A stretch of DNA of 39,898 bases from Gammaproteobacteria bacterium (lineage in GTDB: Bacteria > Pseudomonadota > Gammaproteobacteria > Chromatiales > Chromatiaceae). Shown one piece after another: positions 7,983-16,269 of the stretch; position 1 is the stretch's first letter, and each line of letters starts with the position of its first letter. Position numbers and translations under genes: made by a program. The stretch is taken from the NCBI GenBank assembly GCA_011389885.1, contig JAABTK010000041.1, positions 1 through 39,898 on the forward strand, read 5' to 3'. The notes below the pieces were generated by a model that was not told where the DNA came from, made no database searches, and saw nothing but the letters and a program-made list of their open reading frames with translations.

Positions 7983-9730
7983 AAAATCGCCCCCAAGGAG
8001 ATGTGAATGCGGAAATCGTCCTCGGACCGATCCGTGGGGACGGCGAAGTCGATACGCAAGGGACCCACCGGGGAATACCAGCGGGCGCCGAGGCCGGCGC
8101 CGGTCTTCAAGCCCTCGCTGAAGGAATTGAAGGCGTTGCCGCTGTCCACGAAGGCCGCGCCGCCCCAGGATTCGGTGAACGGGTGTTCGTATTCGAGGCT
8201 GACCGCGGTGAGGTAACGCCCGCCGATGACGTCGCCATCGGCGGATCGCGGACCCAAGGCGTTGTAGTCGTAGCCGCGCACGCTTTGGTCGCCGCCGGCG
8301 AAGAAGCGAATGGAGGTCGGGATCTCGGTGAATTCATCGGCCCAGGTGGCCCCCAGTTCCACGCGGCCGATCACCAGGCCGGGTCCCAGCTCGCGCACCC
8401 ACTTGCCGCTGGTGTGGAGCTGGAAGAAGCTGGTGTCGGAAAGCAGCGCGTCGTGTGCGGCCTTGAGTCCGAGGTGGATTTTCTCGCCATGGGTGGGGCG
8501 TATCAGGTCGTCGGCCTGGGTGCGGCCCCAGCTCACGCCGGGGATGACGAGGGTGCTCCATAGGGTCTGTTCCAGGTCGGAGCGTTCGCGCTGGATGTCC
8601 AGCGACCAGGTCTCGCTCCAGTCTTGGCGGGTGCGGCTGAGGCGCGAGCCGATGGTGAACAGGTCGCTTTGGGCGTGGTCGGTCTCTTCGCGCCGATAGC
8701 CGGTGCTGAAGGTCAGGTTTTGCCAAGGCTCGATGAATAACGGGATGCGGTAGTCGGCGCCCAGTTCGTTGGTCACCTGGGATAGGCTCAGGCGCGCCCC
8801 GAGGCGGTGGCCGCGGCGGTTCACCCGGCGGTTTTTATAGGCCGCGGACAGGCGCGGGCCGGTGTCGGTGGAGTAGCCCGCGCTGGCCTCGTAGTGGTGC
8901 TTCGGCTCCGGGGTCAAGCGGATCTCCACCGGCAGTTGCCCCTGTGCGCGCTGATCCACCAGCGGGCGGATGTCCACGCGACTGAAATAGCCGCTGTCGG
9001 AGAGGCTGCGGAAGTCTTCCTGAATGCGGGCGCTGGCGTAGGGTTCGCCGCTTTTGAGGTCGAAGAAGTGGCGGATCAGGTCTTCGTCATAGGCCGCTTG
9101 ATCGAGGCGGATTTCGGACACGGCGTAGCGCGGCCCCGAGTCGAAGCACAGCTCGATGCGCGCCTGGTTGCGGTCCGGGTCCACCGCCAGGCGGCGGCCG
9201 CAAAAGGCGGCGTCGAAATAGCCCCGTTCCGCCGCCGCCCGCACCAAGCTTGTCTTGATCGCCTCGTAGCGGCCGTGATGCAGGGTGTCGCCGGGCTTCA
9301 GCGGCAGGTCGTCGAGCCCGCGGCGAAACGGCGGATCCGACTTGGCGGCGCCCCGCACCTCCACCTCCACCGCCTCGACCTTGACCGGCGACCCCGGCTT
9401 TACCTCCAGATGCACCCGCCAGCAGTCCGCGGTCTTTTCGTACCGCTTGTCGAACTCGGGGTGGTAGCGGCCCAGGGCCTTGAGGGCGCGCGCCGCCTCG
9501 GCGTCGATTTGCTCGAAGCGCCGCCGCAGACGCCAGCGGGGCGCGTCGCAGGGTTCTTTGCCGATGCTCAGGGCGGCCCGCACATTGCTTAACAGCTCGC
9601 CCGGCAGCACCTGATTGCCGAGGCCGCTGATTTCGAGTTCTACGGTCTCGGGGGCGTCCTTAGACCAGCTCGGCGCTGCTGCGATGCACAGGGCGAGGGC
9701 CGCCAGGCGACCGATGCGGAAATGGCTCAT
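7979..9730 (-). CDS. tamA: Outer-membrane assembly protein TamA (Omp85 family)
   Basis: A 583-residue Omp85-family barrel partnering TamB. Residues 1-23 are a signal peptide (ending PSWSK). About 24-270 hold the POTRA domains; about 275-583 form a 16-strand barrel with RFFAGGDQSVRGYDYNALGP, whose VRGY (483-486) is the conserved L6-loop motif that folds into the barrel. The protein ends in Phe (HISLGAIF), a proper beta-signal. A good AAGGAA ribosome binding site precedes the ATG. Four cysteines in the POTRA region (for example around residues 61 and 102) may form disulfides. It leads the tamA-tamB-aguA-aguB transcript and is divergent from cls. Confidence 0.93.
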   Translation of the reverse strand: MSHFRIGRLAALALCIAAAPSWSKDAPETVELEISGLGNQVLPGELLSNVRAALSIGKEPCDAPRWRLRRRFEQIDAEAARALKALGRYHPEFDKRYEKTADCWRVHLEVKPGSPVKVEAVEVEVRGAAKSDPPFRRGLDDLPLKPGDTLHHGRYEAIKTSLVRAAAERGYFDAAFCGRRLAVDPDRNQARIELCFDSGPRYAVSEIRLDQAAYDEDLIRHFFDLKSGEPYASARIQEDFRSLSDSGYFSRVDIRPLVDQRAQGQLPVEIRLTPEPKHHYEASAGYSTDTGPRLSAAYKNRRVNRRGHRLGARLSLSQVTNELGADYRIPLFIEPWQNLTFSTGYRREETDHAQSDLFTIGSRLSRTRQDWSETWSLDIQRERSDLEQTLWSTLVIPGVSWGRTQADDLIRPTHGEKIHLGLKAAHDALLSDTSFFQLHTSGKWVRELGPGLVIGRVELGATWADEFTEIPTSIRFFAGGDQSVRGYDYNALGPRSADGDVIGGRYLTAVSLEYEHPFTESWGGAAFVDSGNAFNSFSEGLKTGAGLGARWYSPVGPLRIDFAVPTDRSEDDFRIHISLGAIF

Positions 9731-9778
9731 GGGATTCCTTGTTGCACCAAGTGTGATGGATAGATGCGTTGCGTTGGG

Positions 9779-9824
9779 AGTATATCAACCTTGGGTTGAC
9801 GTGGGGATGTTGTATGCTTACGCC
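9779..9824. promoter_or_regulatory. Palindromic operator-like site between tamA and cls
   Basis: TCAACC-TTG-GGTTGA (9785-9799) is a perfect 6+3+6 inverted repeat in the short divergent region. On the minus strand TATACT (9779-9784) directly abuts it and could be the tamA -10. On the plus strand TTGGGT (9791-9796) with TATGCT (9813-9818) at 16-bp spacing is a possible cls promoter. The palindrome overlaps both, so a repressor could control the two envelope genes together. No regulator family is recognised. Confidence 0.35.
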
Positions 9825-9847
9825 ATGATTGAGAGAGCCGAACCCTT

Positions 9848-11275
9848 GTGATCGATTCCGCGCACTTTCCGCTAATCCTGCTGCTCGACCTGCTGGTGAT
9901 CGCCTTGGCCACGGCCTGGGTGCTGCGCCATCCGCGGGAGCCGCGGGCCATGCTGGCCTGGATCCTGGCCTTCGTGGTAATGCCTTTCATCGGCGTGGCG
10001 CTGTTTTTGTTGATCGGCGAGCCGCGGCTGCGCCGGCTGCGCAAGCGGCGGCGGCGGCGGCGGGAACGCATGGAGATGGTCGGTCACGGCGTGGGCCGCG
10101 CCGCCGCGCCGCGGCTGCGTGCGTCCCAGGCGCGGGTGGCGCGGCTGATCGGCAACGTGGCCAAACACTATCCGCAGGACAGCCATCGGGTGCGCATCCA
10201 CCTGGACGGCCGGCAGGCCTTTGATGACCTGGAGCAGGCGCTCAGGGGCGCGCGGGACCATATTCACCTCGAATTCTATTTGTTCCGCGGCGACCGCACC
10301 GGGCGCCGCATTGCGGAGATCTTGATCGAGCGCGCCCGGGCCGGCGTGGCCTGCCGCTTGCTCACCGACTTTATCGGCTCCATGAGCTTGGCCGGCGGAT
10401 TGTTTCCCCGCCTGCGCCGGGCCGGGGTCGAGGTGGTTCACTTCATGCCCATCATTCCGTGGCGCGGGCGCTGGCGCATGAACTTCCGCAATCACCGTAA
10501 GATCGTGGTGGTGGACGGTTGCATCGCCTTCACCGGCAGCCAGAACGTGGGCGACGAGTACGCCGGGCTGGATCGGGAGCTGGGCGTGTGGCGCGACACC
10601 CAATTGGAGATCGAGGGGCCCATGGTGCAGGAGTTGCAGGAAATCTTCCTCGAAGACTGGCACTATGCCAGCGGGCGGGAACTCATCGGCGAGCGCTATT
10701 TCCCGCCCCCGGCGGCGCCTGCGGGTGACGCCGTGCTGCAATTGGTGCCCTCCGGGCCGGATCTAAGTGTGCGTGTGGTGCAGCTGATGTTCCACGCCCT
10801 GTTCGCCTCGGCCGAGACCGAGATTGCCATTGCCACCCCCTATTTCATCCCCGACGACGCCCTGTTGCTGGCCCTGCAGAGTGCGGTCTATCGCGGCGTG
10901 CGGGTGCGCTTGCTGATCCCGTCCCGCACCGATCAGCGCTTTTCCCTATGGGCCGCACGCAGCTATTACGCCGAATTGGTCGCCGCCGGGGTGGAAATCT
11001 ACGAATACCCCCACGGCATGCTGCATTCCAAGGTGGTGGTGATCGACGGCGGCTGGGCCGCGGTCGGCTCGGCCAACATGGACGAGCGCAGTTTCCGCCT
11101 CAACTTCGAGGTCAGCCTGCTCGTCTATGCGCAAGACCTGGGCGAGACCCTGCACCACGAATTCGAACGCCTGTGCGCCGCCTCGGACGCCTTCGACCGC
11201 GCCGCCAGCAAACGCTGGAGCGCGCGCCAACGCTTCATGCTAGGCCTTGCCCGGCTGGGCGGGCCTTTGCTATAA
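9848..11275 (+). CDS. cls: Cardiolipin synthase
   Basis: A 475-residue phospholipase-D-superfamily enzyme that makes cardiolipin at the inner membrane by joining two phosphatidylglycerols, or related donors. Two N-terminal membrane helices (about 5-22 and 36-58) are followed by a strongly basic stretch (RKRRRRRRER). Two HKD motifs are present: NHRKIVVVDG with H216/K218 and LHSKVVVIDG with H393/K395, each followed by the expected GS-N element (FTGSQNVGDEY, VGSANMDERSF). The layout matches the ClsA type. The start is GTG. It is divergent from tamA; the downstream batD may be separately transcribed, since 164 bp separate them. Confidence 0.95.
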   Translation: MIDSAHFPLILLLDLLVIALATAWVLRHPREPRAMLAWILAFVVMPFIGVALFLLIGEPRLRRLRKRRRRRRERMEMVGHGVGRAAAPRLRASQARVARLIGNVAKHYPQDSHRVRIHLDGRQAFDDLEQALRGARDHIHLEFYLFRGDRTGRRIAEILIERARAGVACRLLTDFIGSMSLAGGLFPRLRRAGVEVVHFMPIIPWRGRWRMNFRNHRKIVVVDGCIAFTGSQNVGDEYAGLDRELGVWRDTQLEIEGPMVQELQEIFLEDWHYASGRELIGERYFPPPAAPAGDAVLQLVPSGPDLSVRVVQLMFHALFASAETEIAIATPYFIPDDALLLALQSAVYRGVRVRLLIPSRTDQRFSLWAARSYYAELVAAGVEIYEYPHGMLHSKVVVIDGGWAAVGSANMDERSFRLNFEVSLLVYAQDLGETLHHEFERLCAASDAFDRAASKRWSARQRFMLGLARLGGPLL

Positions 11276-11439
11276 ACCGGGGGTTGGTGCTGAGGGCTTG
11301 GCGCCTAGCGCCGGCAGCGGGGCGTATCGGGTTTGGGTTGAACTTGGCCGCTTGTTGGCGAACTAACAGCGAATATCGTGTTGGCGTCTTTTACGCCTCT
11401 TTTGTGAACTTGACGTTTTAAATGACACCGGGAAGAGCG

Positions 11440-13209
11440 ATGAATGTGCCGAATCTCCGTTTTCGAAGCATCCCTCTACTTGGGCTGATTGGGCTCTTGC
11501 TTATGCTGAGCGTCCAGGTCGCCCAAGCGGCGGGGGTGCAGGCGACTGTGTCGCGCAATCCGGTGCAGTTGAATGAGTCCTTTCAGCTCAGCTTCGAGAG
11601 TGCGCAGGAGTTGGGGCAGCCGGATTTGTCGCCCTTGCGCGAGGATTTGGAGATCCTCGGCAGTAGTCAGAGCACCAATATCAGCCGGGTGAACGGGCGC
11701 ATGGAGCGAAAGGTCTCCATCGATTTGCAGGTGATGGCCAAGCGGGCGGGGGCGATTCGCATCCCGCCGGTGTCCTTCGGCGCGGTGCAGAGCAATCCGC
11801 TGGACTTGAAGGTGTTGGAGGCCCCGCCGCCGGATCAAGGCGGCGGCGAAGACCGCGGTGATCTGTTTTTGGAGGTGGCGCTGACGCCCGAGCGCGTCTA
11901 TGTGCAACAGCAGGCGGTGTTGAGCATTCGCATCTATCGCGCCCAGGACCTGGGCGAGGCCACCTTAACGCCGCCGCGGGCGAGTGACCCGAACGCTGTG
12001 GTGAAGAGGCTGGGGGAAGATCAGGACTTCACTAAGATGCAGGGCGGCCGCCGCTATCGGGTGACCGAGCGGCGCTATTTGGTGTTTCCGCAGGCCAGCG
12101 GCAAGCTGGAGTTTGAGCCCTTCGTGTTTCAGGGCGAGCTAATGGGGGCGAATTCCCGCTCCAGCAGCGTGTTTCCGTTCGGCGGCATCATGCGCCGGGG
12201 CGAGGTGAAGCGACTGCGCAGCGAGGCGTTGGCGCTGGAGGTGAGGCCGGCGCCGGATAGCTGGGGGCGGGAGGCCTGGCTGCCGAGCGAGAACCTGCAA
12301 CTGGTCGAGGCCTGGCCCTCGGGCCAGCCGGAGTTTCGGGTGGGCGAGCCGGTGACCCGCACCCTAATGCTGCTGGCGGACGGCCTGACCTCGGCGCAAT
12401 TGCCGGCGATTCGTTCCGACCTGCCGCAGGGCCTCAAGCAGTACCCGGACCAGCCGGAGCTGAAGGATCGGGAGAACGCCGACGGCGTCACCGGCATCCG
12501 CCAGGAACGGATCGCCATGGTGCCGGCCAAGGCCGGGGAGTTCGAGCTGCCGGCGGTGGAGGTGCGTTGGTGGAACACCGAGACCGATCAACCCGAGGTG
12601 GCGCGGGTGGCGGCGCAGACCATCCGCGTGCTGCCGGCGTTGAACCAACCGGCGCCGGTCGCGCCGCCTAGCCTGGAAGACGCGCCGGGGGGCGACCGAA
12701 CGGCGCCGCCGAAGGCTGCGGAGGCAGGCCTGGCAAAGACGGTGACGGACCCCGGACTCTGGCCCTGGCTGGCCCTGGGCCTGGGCGCGGGCTGGCTGAT
12801 TACGCTGCTCGCCTGGTGGCGCAGCGTTCGGGCCAACGGCGGCGCCGCCAAACCGCAGGCGGCCCCGAAGCCCGCGGCCGTCGGGCGGCTGAAGGCCGAA
12901 CTCAAAGCCGCGGCCTTGTCCAATGACCCCAAGGCCACTGCGGAGGCCCTGCTGTCTTGGGCCGAGGCGCTTTGGCCGGAGGGTCCGCCGCGTTCCCTCG
13001 GAGCCGTGGCCGGACGCACCGAAGACAAACCGGCGGCGACGGAAATCCGCGCCCTAGAGCGCATCCTCTACGCGTCCCAAGGCCAACGGGACGCCTGGCA
13101 AGGCCAGGGGTTTTGGGCCGCGGTAAAGGGCTTGGAAGCGGAGGATGGGGCGAAAAAAACGGATCTGAACCGCCTGCAACCCCTATACCCGGGTTCCGCC
13201 GCCGGATAG
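11440..13209 (+). CDS. batD: BatD family protein (oxygen tolerance / aerotolerance)
   Basis: A 589-residue BatD homologue. Residues 1-33 are a signal peptide, then several Ig-like beta domains with the family opening ATVSRNPVQLNESFQLSF and QVMAKRAGAIRIPPVSFG, a central YRVTERRYLVFPQASGKLEF, and a membrane helix near 440-462 (LWPWLALGLGAGWLITLLAWW) with an Ala/Lys-rich cytoplasmic tail. BatD usually sits with MoxR and the vWA proteins BatA/BatB, acting as their periplasmic partner; none of these is in the window, so it is an orphan here. The chosen ATG follows GGAAGAG; an ATG 18 nt earlier lacks a ribosome binding site. It converges on the sensor kinase gene. Confidence 0.85.
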   Translation: MNVPNLRFRSIPLLGLIGLLLMLSVQVAQAAGVQATVSRNPVQLNESFQLSFESAQELGQPDLSPLREDLEILGSSQSTNISRVNGRMERKVSIDLQVMAKRAGAIRIPPVSFGAVQSNPLDLKVLEAPPPDQGGGEDRGDLFLEVALTPERVYVQQQAVLSIRIYRAQDLGEATLTPPRASDPNAVVKRLGEDQDFTKMQGGRRYRVTERRYLVFPQASGKLEFEPFVFQGELMGANSRSSSVFPFGGIMRRGEVKRLRSEALALEVRPAPDSWGREAWLPSENLQLVEAWPSGQPEFRVGEPVTRTLMLLADGLTSAQLPAIRSDLPQGLKQYPDQPELKDRENADGVTGIRQERIAMVPAKAGEFELPAVEVRWWNTETDQPEVARVAAQTIRVLPALNQPAPVAPPSLEDAPGGDRTAPPKAAEAGLAKTVTDPGLWPWLALGLGAGWLITLLAWWRSVRANGGAAKPQAAPKPAAVGRLKAELKAAALSNDPKATAEALLSWAEALWPEGPPRSLGAVAGRTEDKPAATEIRALERILYASQGQRDAWQGQGFWAAVKGLEAEDGAKKTDLNRLQPLYPGSAAG

Positions 13210-13242
13210 CGGAAACGCGGCCTCCGGCGTGCTTTTCGGACC

Positions 13243-13325
13243 CTAACGCCTGTGCGCAAATAACGGAAACAACGCCATTTGGGAACGCAAAGGGCGCGGA
13301 GGAACGCGGAGGTATTTTGGCTGGT
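13243..13325 (+). repeat. Single left arm of the CTAG-tipped repeat family
   Basis: Between the convergent batD and sensor kinase genes. It carries the arm signature TGTGCGCAAATAACGGAAAC followed by CCATTTGGGAACGCAAAGG and a GCGCGGAGG-type purine-rich end. The tip reads CTAACGCC instead of CTAG. No right arm follows before the next gene, so this is a remnant. The remaining bases to 13385 show no gene or clear terminator. Confidence 0.7.
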
Positions 13326-13385
13326 TGGTGTTGCGCCCCAGCGCGGGGACCGGCGATAAGCCGGCTGGCCTGCACGGGCTCGGCG

Positions 13386-14786
13386 TTATCTCTTCTCGGG
13401 CGGGGCGGCGGCAAACACCGCCTCCACCCGCAGGCCGCGCCCGTCCGCGCCCTGACCTAGGGTGAGCTGGGCGGTGTGCAGGCGGGCGATGCGCTCCACA
13501 ATGGAAAGCCCCAGGCCGCTGCCGCTGGCGGCCTGCTGGTTGCGCCTTCGAAAGCGCTCGAACATGGCCGCGCGTTCGGCCTCGGGGATGCCGGGGCCGG
13601 AGTCTTCCACGCTCAGCACGACCGCACCCCCTTGCACGGCCAGCGCAACCCGCACCCGTCCGCCCTCAGGGGTGTAGCGGACGGCGTTGTCCGCGAGGTT
13701 GCGCACCAGGATGGACAGAGAACCCGGATCGCCCCGAACTTGGAGTCCGCGGCCCTCGGGGGCGTCCAGCCCCAGTTCCACGGACCGCTCCAGGGCCAGC
13801 GGCATCACCTCTTCCAACGCGCCGCGGGCCACCCGGCCGAGGTCGGCCTGCTTGTCGTGAATCTGGCCCGCTTGCTGGGCGTCCGCCCGCGCCAGGGCCA
13901 GCAGTTGTTCCACCAAATGCGTGGCGCGATCCACCCCGCGGGTGATCTTTTCCAGGGCCCGGGTCCGCTGGGCGGGGTCTTCGGCCTGGGCCGCCACCTG
14001 GGCCTGGATGCGGATGGCGGCCAGGGGCGTGCGCAGTTCGTGAGAGGCGTCGGCGGTGAAGCGGCGCTCGTTTTCGAAGGCGCGCTGCAGGCGGCCGAGC
14101 AGCTCGTTCAGGGCATCGACCAAGGGGCGCACCTCGGCGGGCACCGGCTCGGTGCGCACGCCTTGCAGATCACCGGCGTCGCGCCGGCCCAGCTCGCCGG
14201 CCACCCGACCCAAGGGCCGTAGGCCGCGCCCCACCGCCCACCACACCAAGAACGCCACCAACACTAGCCCCAAGGGCATGGGCCAAAGGGTGGATGCGAG
14301 CACATAGTCCACGACCTCGTCCCGAATATCGATGCGCATGCCCACCTTGACCGCACCGAAATCCTCCCGCAGGCCGAACAGGCGCCAGTGTTCGCCGTCG
14401 ATCTTTCGATCCACGAACTCGTCGTTCGGGGCCAAGTCCAGCGCGGGCGGCGCCCCGGGCGAGCCCAGCAGGCTGTTGCCGTGGCTGTCGTAGATCCGAA
14501 AGGCGATTTTGTGCTCGTAGGGGTGGTGCGTCCCGCCCACCTCCTCCAAATCCCGAAGTTGGTCGATCTCGCCGGGGTCCTCGGCGATCTCCTCCAGTTC
14601 GTGCCGGGCCAGGGTCAGCAGCAGGCGGGCGGTCTGGGCCAGATTGACGTCAAACACCTCCTCCACCTCGTGATGGGTCTCTTCCCACACGCGGTAGCCC
14701 GCCGCCCCCCAAACCAGGGCGATCAGGCTGAGCAGCAACAGCAGCAGCCGTCGCCGCAGCGAAGAGGAACGAAAGCGGGCGAGCAT
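13386..14786 (-). CDS. Sensor histidine kinase, QseC/PmrB/BqsS type
   Basis: A 466-residue membrane kinase expected to phosphorylate the response regulator encoded just upstream. Membrane helices lie at about 13-33 and 162-186, enclosing a periplasmic domain of about 130 residues. HAMP follows, then the HisKA domain with H249 in DASHELRTPLAAIR, then HATPase with NLADNAVRYTPEGG (N box), EDSGPGIP (G1) and GSGLGLSI (G2). The periplasmic domain is acidic, with ExxE-like clusters (HHEVEEVFD, RHELEEIAED, DLEEVGG). Such motifs bind iron in PmrB and BqsS, so a cation- or iron-sensing role is an inference. Its ATG directly follows the regulator TGA (TGAATG). The symbol is left blank because qse, pmr and bqs cannot be told apart here. 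Confidence 0.9.
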   Translation of the reverse strand: MLARFRSSSLRRRLLLLLLSLIALVWGAAGYRVWEETHHEVEEVFDVNLAQTARLLLTLARHELEEIAEDPGEIDQLRDLEEVGGTHHPYEHKIAFRIYDSHGNSLLGSPGAPPALDLAPNDEFVDRKIDGEHWRLFGLREDFGAVKVGMRIDIRDEVVDYVLASTLWPMPLGLVLVAFLVWWAVGRGLRPLGRVAGELGRRDAGDLQGVRTEPVPAEVRPLVDALNELLGRLQRAFENERRFTADASHELRTPLAAIRIQAQVAAQAEDPAQRTRALEKITRGVDRATHLVEQLLALARADAQQAGQIHDKQADLGRVARGALEEVMPLALERSVELGLDAPEGRGLQVRGDPGSLSILVRNLADNAVRYTPEGGRVRVALAVQGGAVVLSVEDSGPGIPEAERAAMFERFRRRNQQAASGSGLGLSIVERIARLHTAQLTLGQGADGRGLRVEAVFAAAPPEKR

Positions 14787-15452
14787 TCAGTCTTCCTGCG
14801 GGATCATATAACCCACCCCGCGCAAGGTCCGAATCAGATCCTTGCCGAGCTTCTTGCGCAGGTGGTGGATGTAGACCTCAATGGCGTTGCTTTCCACGCC
14901 TTCATCCCAGCCGTAAAGGGCCTCTTCCAGACGCTCACGGCTCTGCACCTTGCCTATGCGCACGAGCAGGGCCTCCAGGATGGCCAGCTCGCGGGCGGTG
15001 AGTTCCACCGGCGCTCCGGCCAGGGTTACGCGCTTGGCCGCGGGGTCCAGCTCCAGGTCGCCATGGCGGATCAGCGGATCCGCGCGACCGCCGTCGCGGC
15101 GACGCTGGATGGCCCGCAGGCGGGCCGTAAGCTCGTCGAGATTGAACGGCTTGACCAAGTAGTCATCCGCGCCGCCATCCAACCCCTGAACACGGTCCGA
15201 CACCGTATCCCGGGCGGTAAGAATCAGCACCGGCAGGGCATCGCCGCGGCGGCGCAGCTTGGCCAAGACCGCCATGCCGTCCTCGCCGGGCAACCCCAAA
15301 TCCAACACCAGCAGGTCGAAGCCCTCGTTCTGCAACGCCTGATCCGCATGCGAGCCGTCGGTCACCCAATCCACCCGATAACCGGCCTGGGTCAACCCCA
15401 CCTGCAAACCGTCGCCGATCAGCTCATCGTCCTCCACCAACAGTAGTCGCAT
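14787..15452 (-). CDS. OmpR-family response regulator, QseB/PmrA/BqsR type
   Basis: A 221-residue two-domain regulator. The receiver has the acidic pocket D8/D9, phosphoacceptor D51 (LLVLDLGLPGEDG) and K101 (YLVKPFNLDEL). The C-terminal winged helix has LTARELAILEALLVRIGKV, the recognition region SNAIEVYIHHLRKKLG and the ending IRTLRGVGYMI. The start is MRLLLVEDD, with TTAAGAG just upstream. It is first in a two-gene operon with the kinase. A CTAG-tipped element begins about 68 bp upstream, so the promoter must lie in the short remaining gap or within the element. Family members bind paired TTAAG half-sites; a perfect pair occurs at 20692-20708 and one lone half-site directly before this gene. 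Confidence 0.93.
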   Translation of the reverse strand: MRLLLVEDDELIGDGLQVGLTQAGYRVDWVTDGSHADQALQNEGFDLLVLDLGLPGEDGMAVLAKLRRRGDALPVLILTARDTVSDRVQGLDGGADDYLVKPFNLDELTARLRAIQRRRDGGRADPLIRHGDLELDPAAKRVTLAGAPVELTARELAILEALLVRIGKVQSRERLEEALYGWDEGVESNAIEVYIHHLRKKLGKDLIRTLRGVGYMIPQED

Positions 15453-15520
15453 ACTCTTAACACCCAGATCAAAAACCGAAAAAACCGCAAAAGAGGCGCA
15501 AACGAGCGGCCCCCCAGCAC

Positions 15521-15989
15521 CTAGTGCGCCTGCGCACAAATAACGGAAACAACACCATTTAGGAACGCAGAGGGTATCGAGGACCGCAGAAGGCGCGGAG
15601 GAGGTTTTTGGTTAAAACCTCGCCCATGGGCGGTTGGTTGCATGAAGGCTTTCCGCCCCGGTGCGGGACCGCATCATGGTCTAGTCGCGTCCCCCTAAGG
15701 CGTGTCAGGCTCCGCCTGTAGCGACGTGAGTATTCGCGTTTATGCGCGTCCATTCGCGGTTCAATGGCCCATTTTGCCTCGCTCCCGCACGAGTGCAGGC
15801 GATGCGCCTCGTGCCTCGGCGCATCCTATTCCTGGCACGAGTCGATCAGCGCCGAAGGTCCTCTCTCGCCAAGACGCAAAGGGCGCTAAGAAAAAACCTT
15901 TTTTTCTCTGCGCCCTCTGCGGTTCTCCGCGTGCTCTGCGTTCCGAGAGCGCCTGGGTTGTTTCCGATACTCAGGCGCAGGCGTACTAG
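15521..15989 (+). repeat. 469-bp CTAG-tipped inverted-arm element, copy A
   Basis: Begins CTAGTGCGCCTGCGCAC and ends GCGTACTAG, so both tips are CTAG. The left arm (ATAACGGAAACAAC, then GGAACGCAGAGG, GGACCGCAGAAGGCGCGGAGG-like) is the imperfect reverse complement of the right arm (CTCTGCGCCCTCTGCGG, CTCTGCGTTCC, GGTTGTTTCCGATA). The middle holds no credible gene; it includes GGTTGGTTGCATGAAGG and an ATTCGCGTTTATGCGCGTCC patch. It matches the copy at 21625-22092 in the same orientation along nearly all its length. A non-autonomous mobile element (MITE-like) is the simplest reading; CTAG could be target duplication or part of the arm. Confidence 0.85.
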
Positions 15990-16183
15990 TACAAACTTCA
16001 AACTCTCCCCGCTGGAGCGGAATCTGCGCCGGGAAAAGGGGCCGGATGAGGCTTTCTCCGCCTGGGCTTAGCTCAGCAGCGGCGCAGGAGCGACGGGCAT
16101 GCGTCCCCACGCTGGAGCGTGGGGACGAGCAAGCCGCGATCAGCCGCGCCAGCGGCTTGACCCGGGCGTTTGCGCCGGATCAG

Positions 16184-16217
16184 AGGCGGTTATCGCGGAT
16201 GCAATCCGCTCCCACGG
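16184..16217 (-). repeat. Single REP unit identical in core to the 1-312 array
   Basis: Reads GGTTATCGCGGATGCAATCC then GCTCCCAC on the plus strand: the same GCGGAT-GCA-ATCCGC stem-loop with the same flanks as units 5-7 of the array at 1-312, 16 kb away. It runs directly into the right-arm remnant that follows. Confidence 0.85.
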
Positions 16218-16249
16218 TTGTTTCCGTTATTTGTGAGCAGCTGTGCTAG
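16216..16249 (+). repeat. Right-arm remnant of the CTAG-tipped family
   Basis: GGTTGTTTCCGTTATTTGTG then AGCAGCTGTGCTAG, matching the outer right arm and ending in CTAG. The rest of the element is missing; a REP unit occupies its place. Confidence 0.65.
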
Positions 16250-16269
16250 CCCTCAGCCCTCAGCACTCA

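Larger units (their letters stand above)
15990..16269. other. Gene-free stretch with several palindromes and a repeat remnant
   Basis: No gene seen. It contains a perfect hairpin TCCCCACGCT-GG-AGCGTGGGGA at 16104-16125, a smaller one AGCCGC-GCCA-GCGGCT near 16141-16157, a lone REP unit at 16184-16217 and a right-arm remnant at 16216-16249. These are repeat sequences placed side by side between the TPR gene and the response regulator. Confidence 0.75.

Noticed and set aside
9796-9818. TTGACG with TATGCT as a standard cls promoter
   Set aside because: The spacing is only 11 bp; the TTGGGT/TATGCT pair at 16 bp was noted instead with low confidence.
15521-15989. A small protein gene inside repeat copy A
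   Set aside because: Open frames inside do not stay open in copy B and have no domain; the matching arms explain the conservation better.
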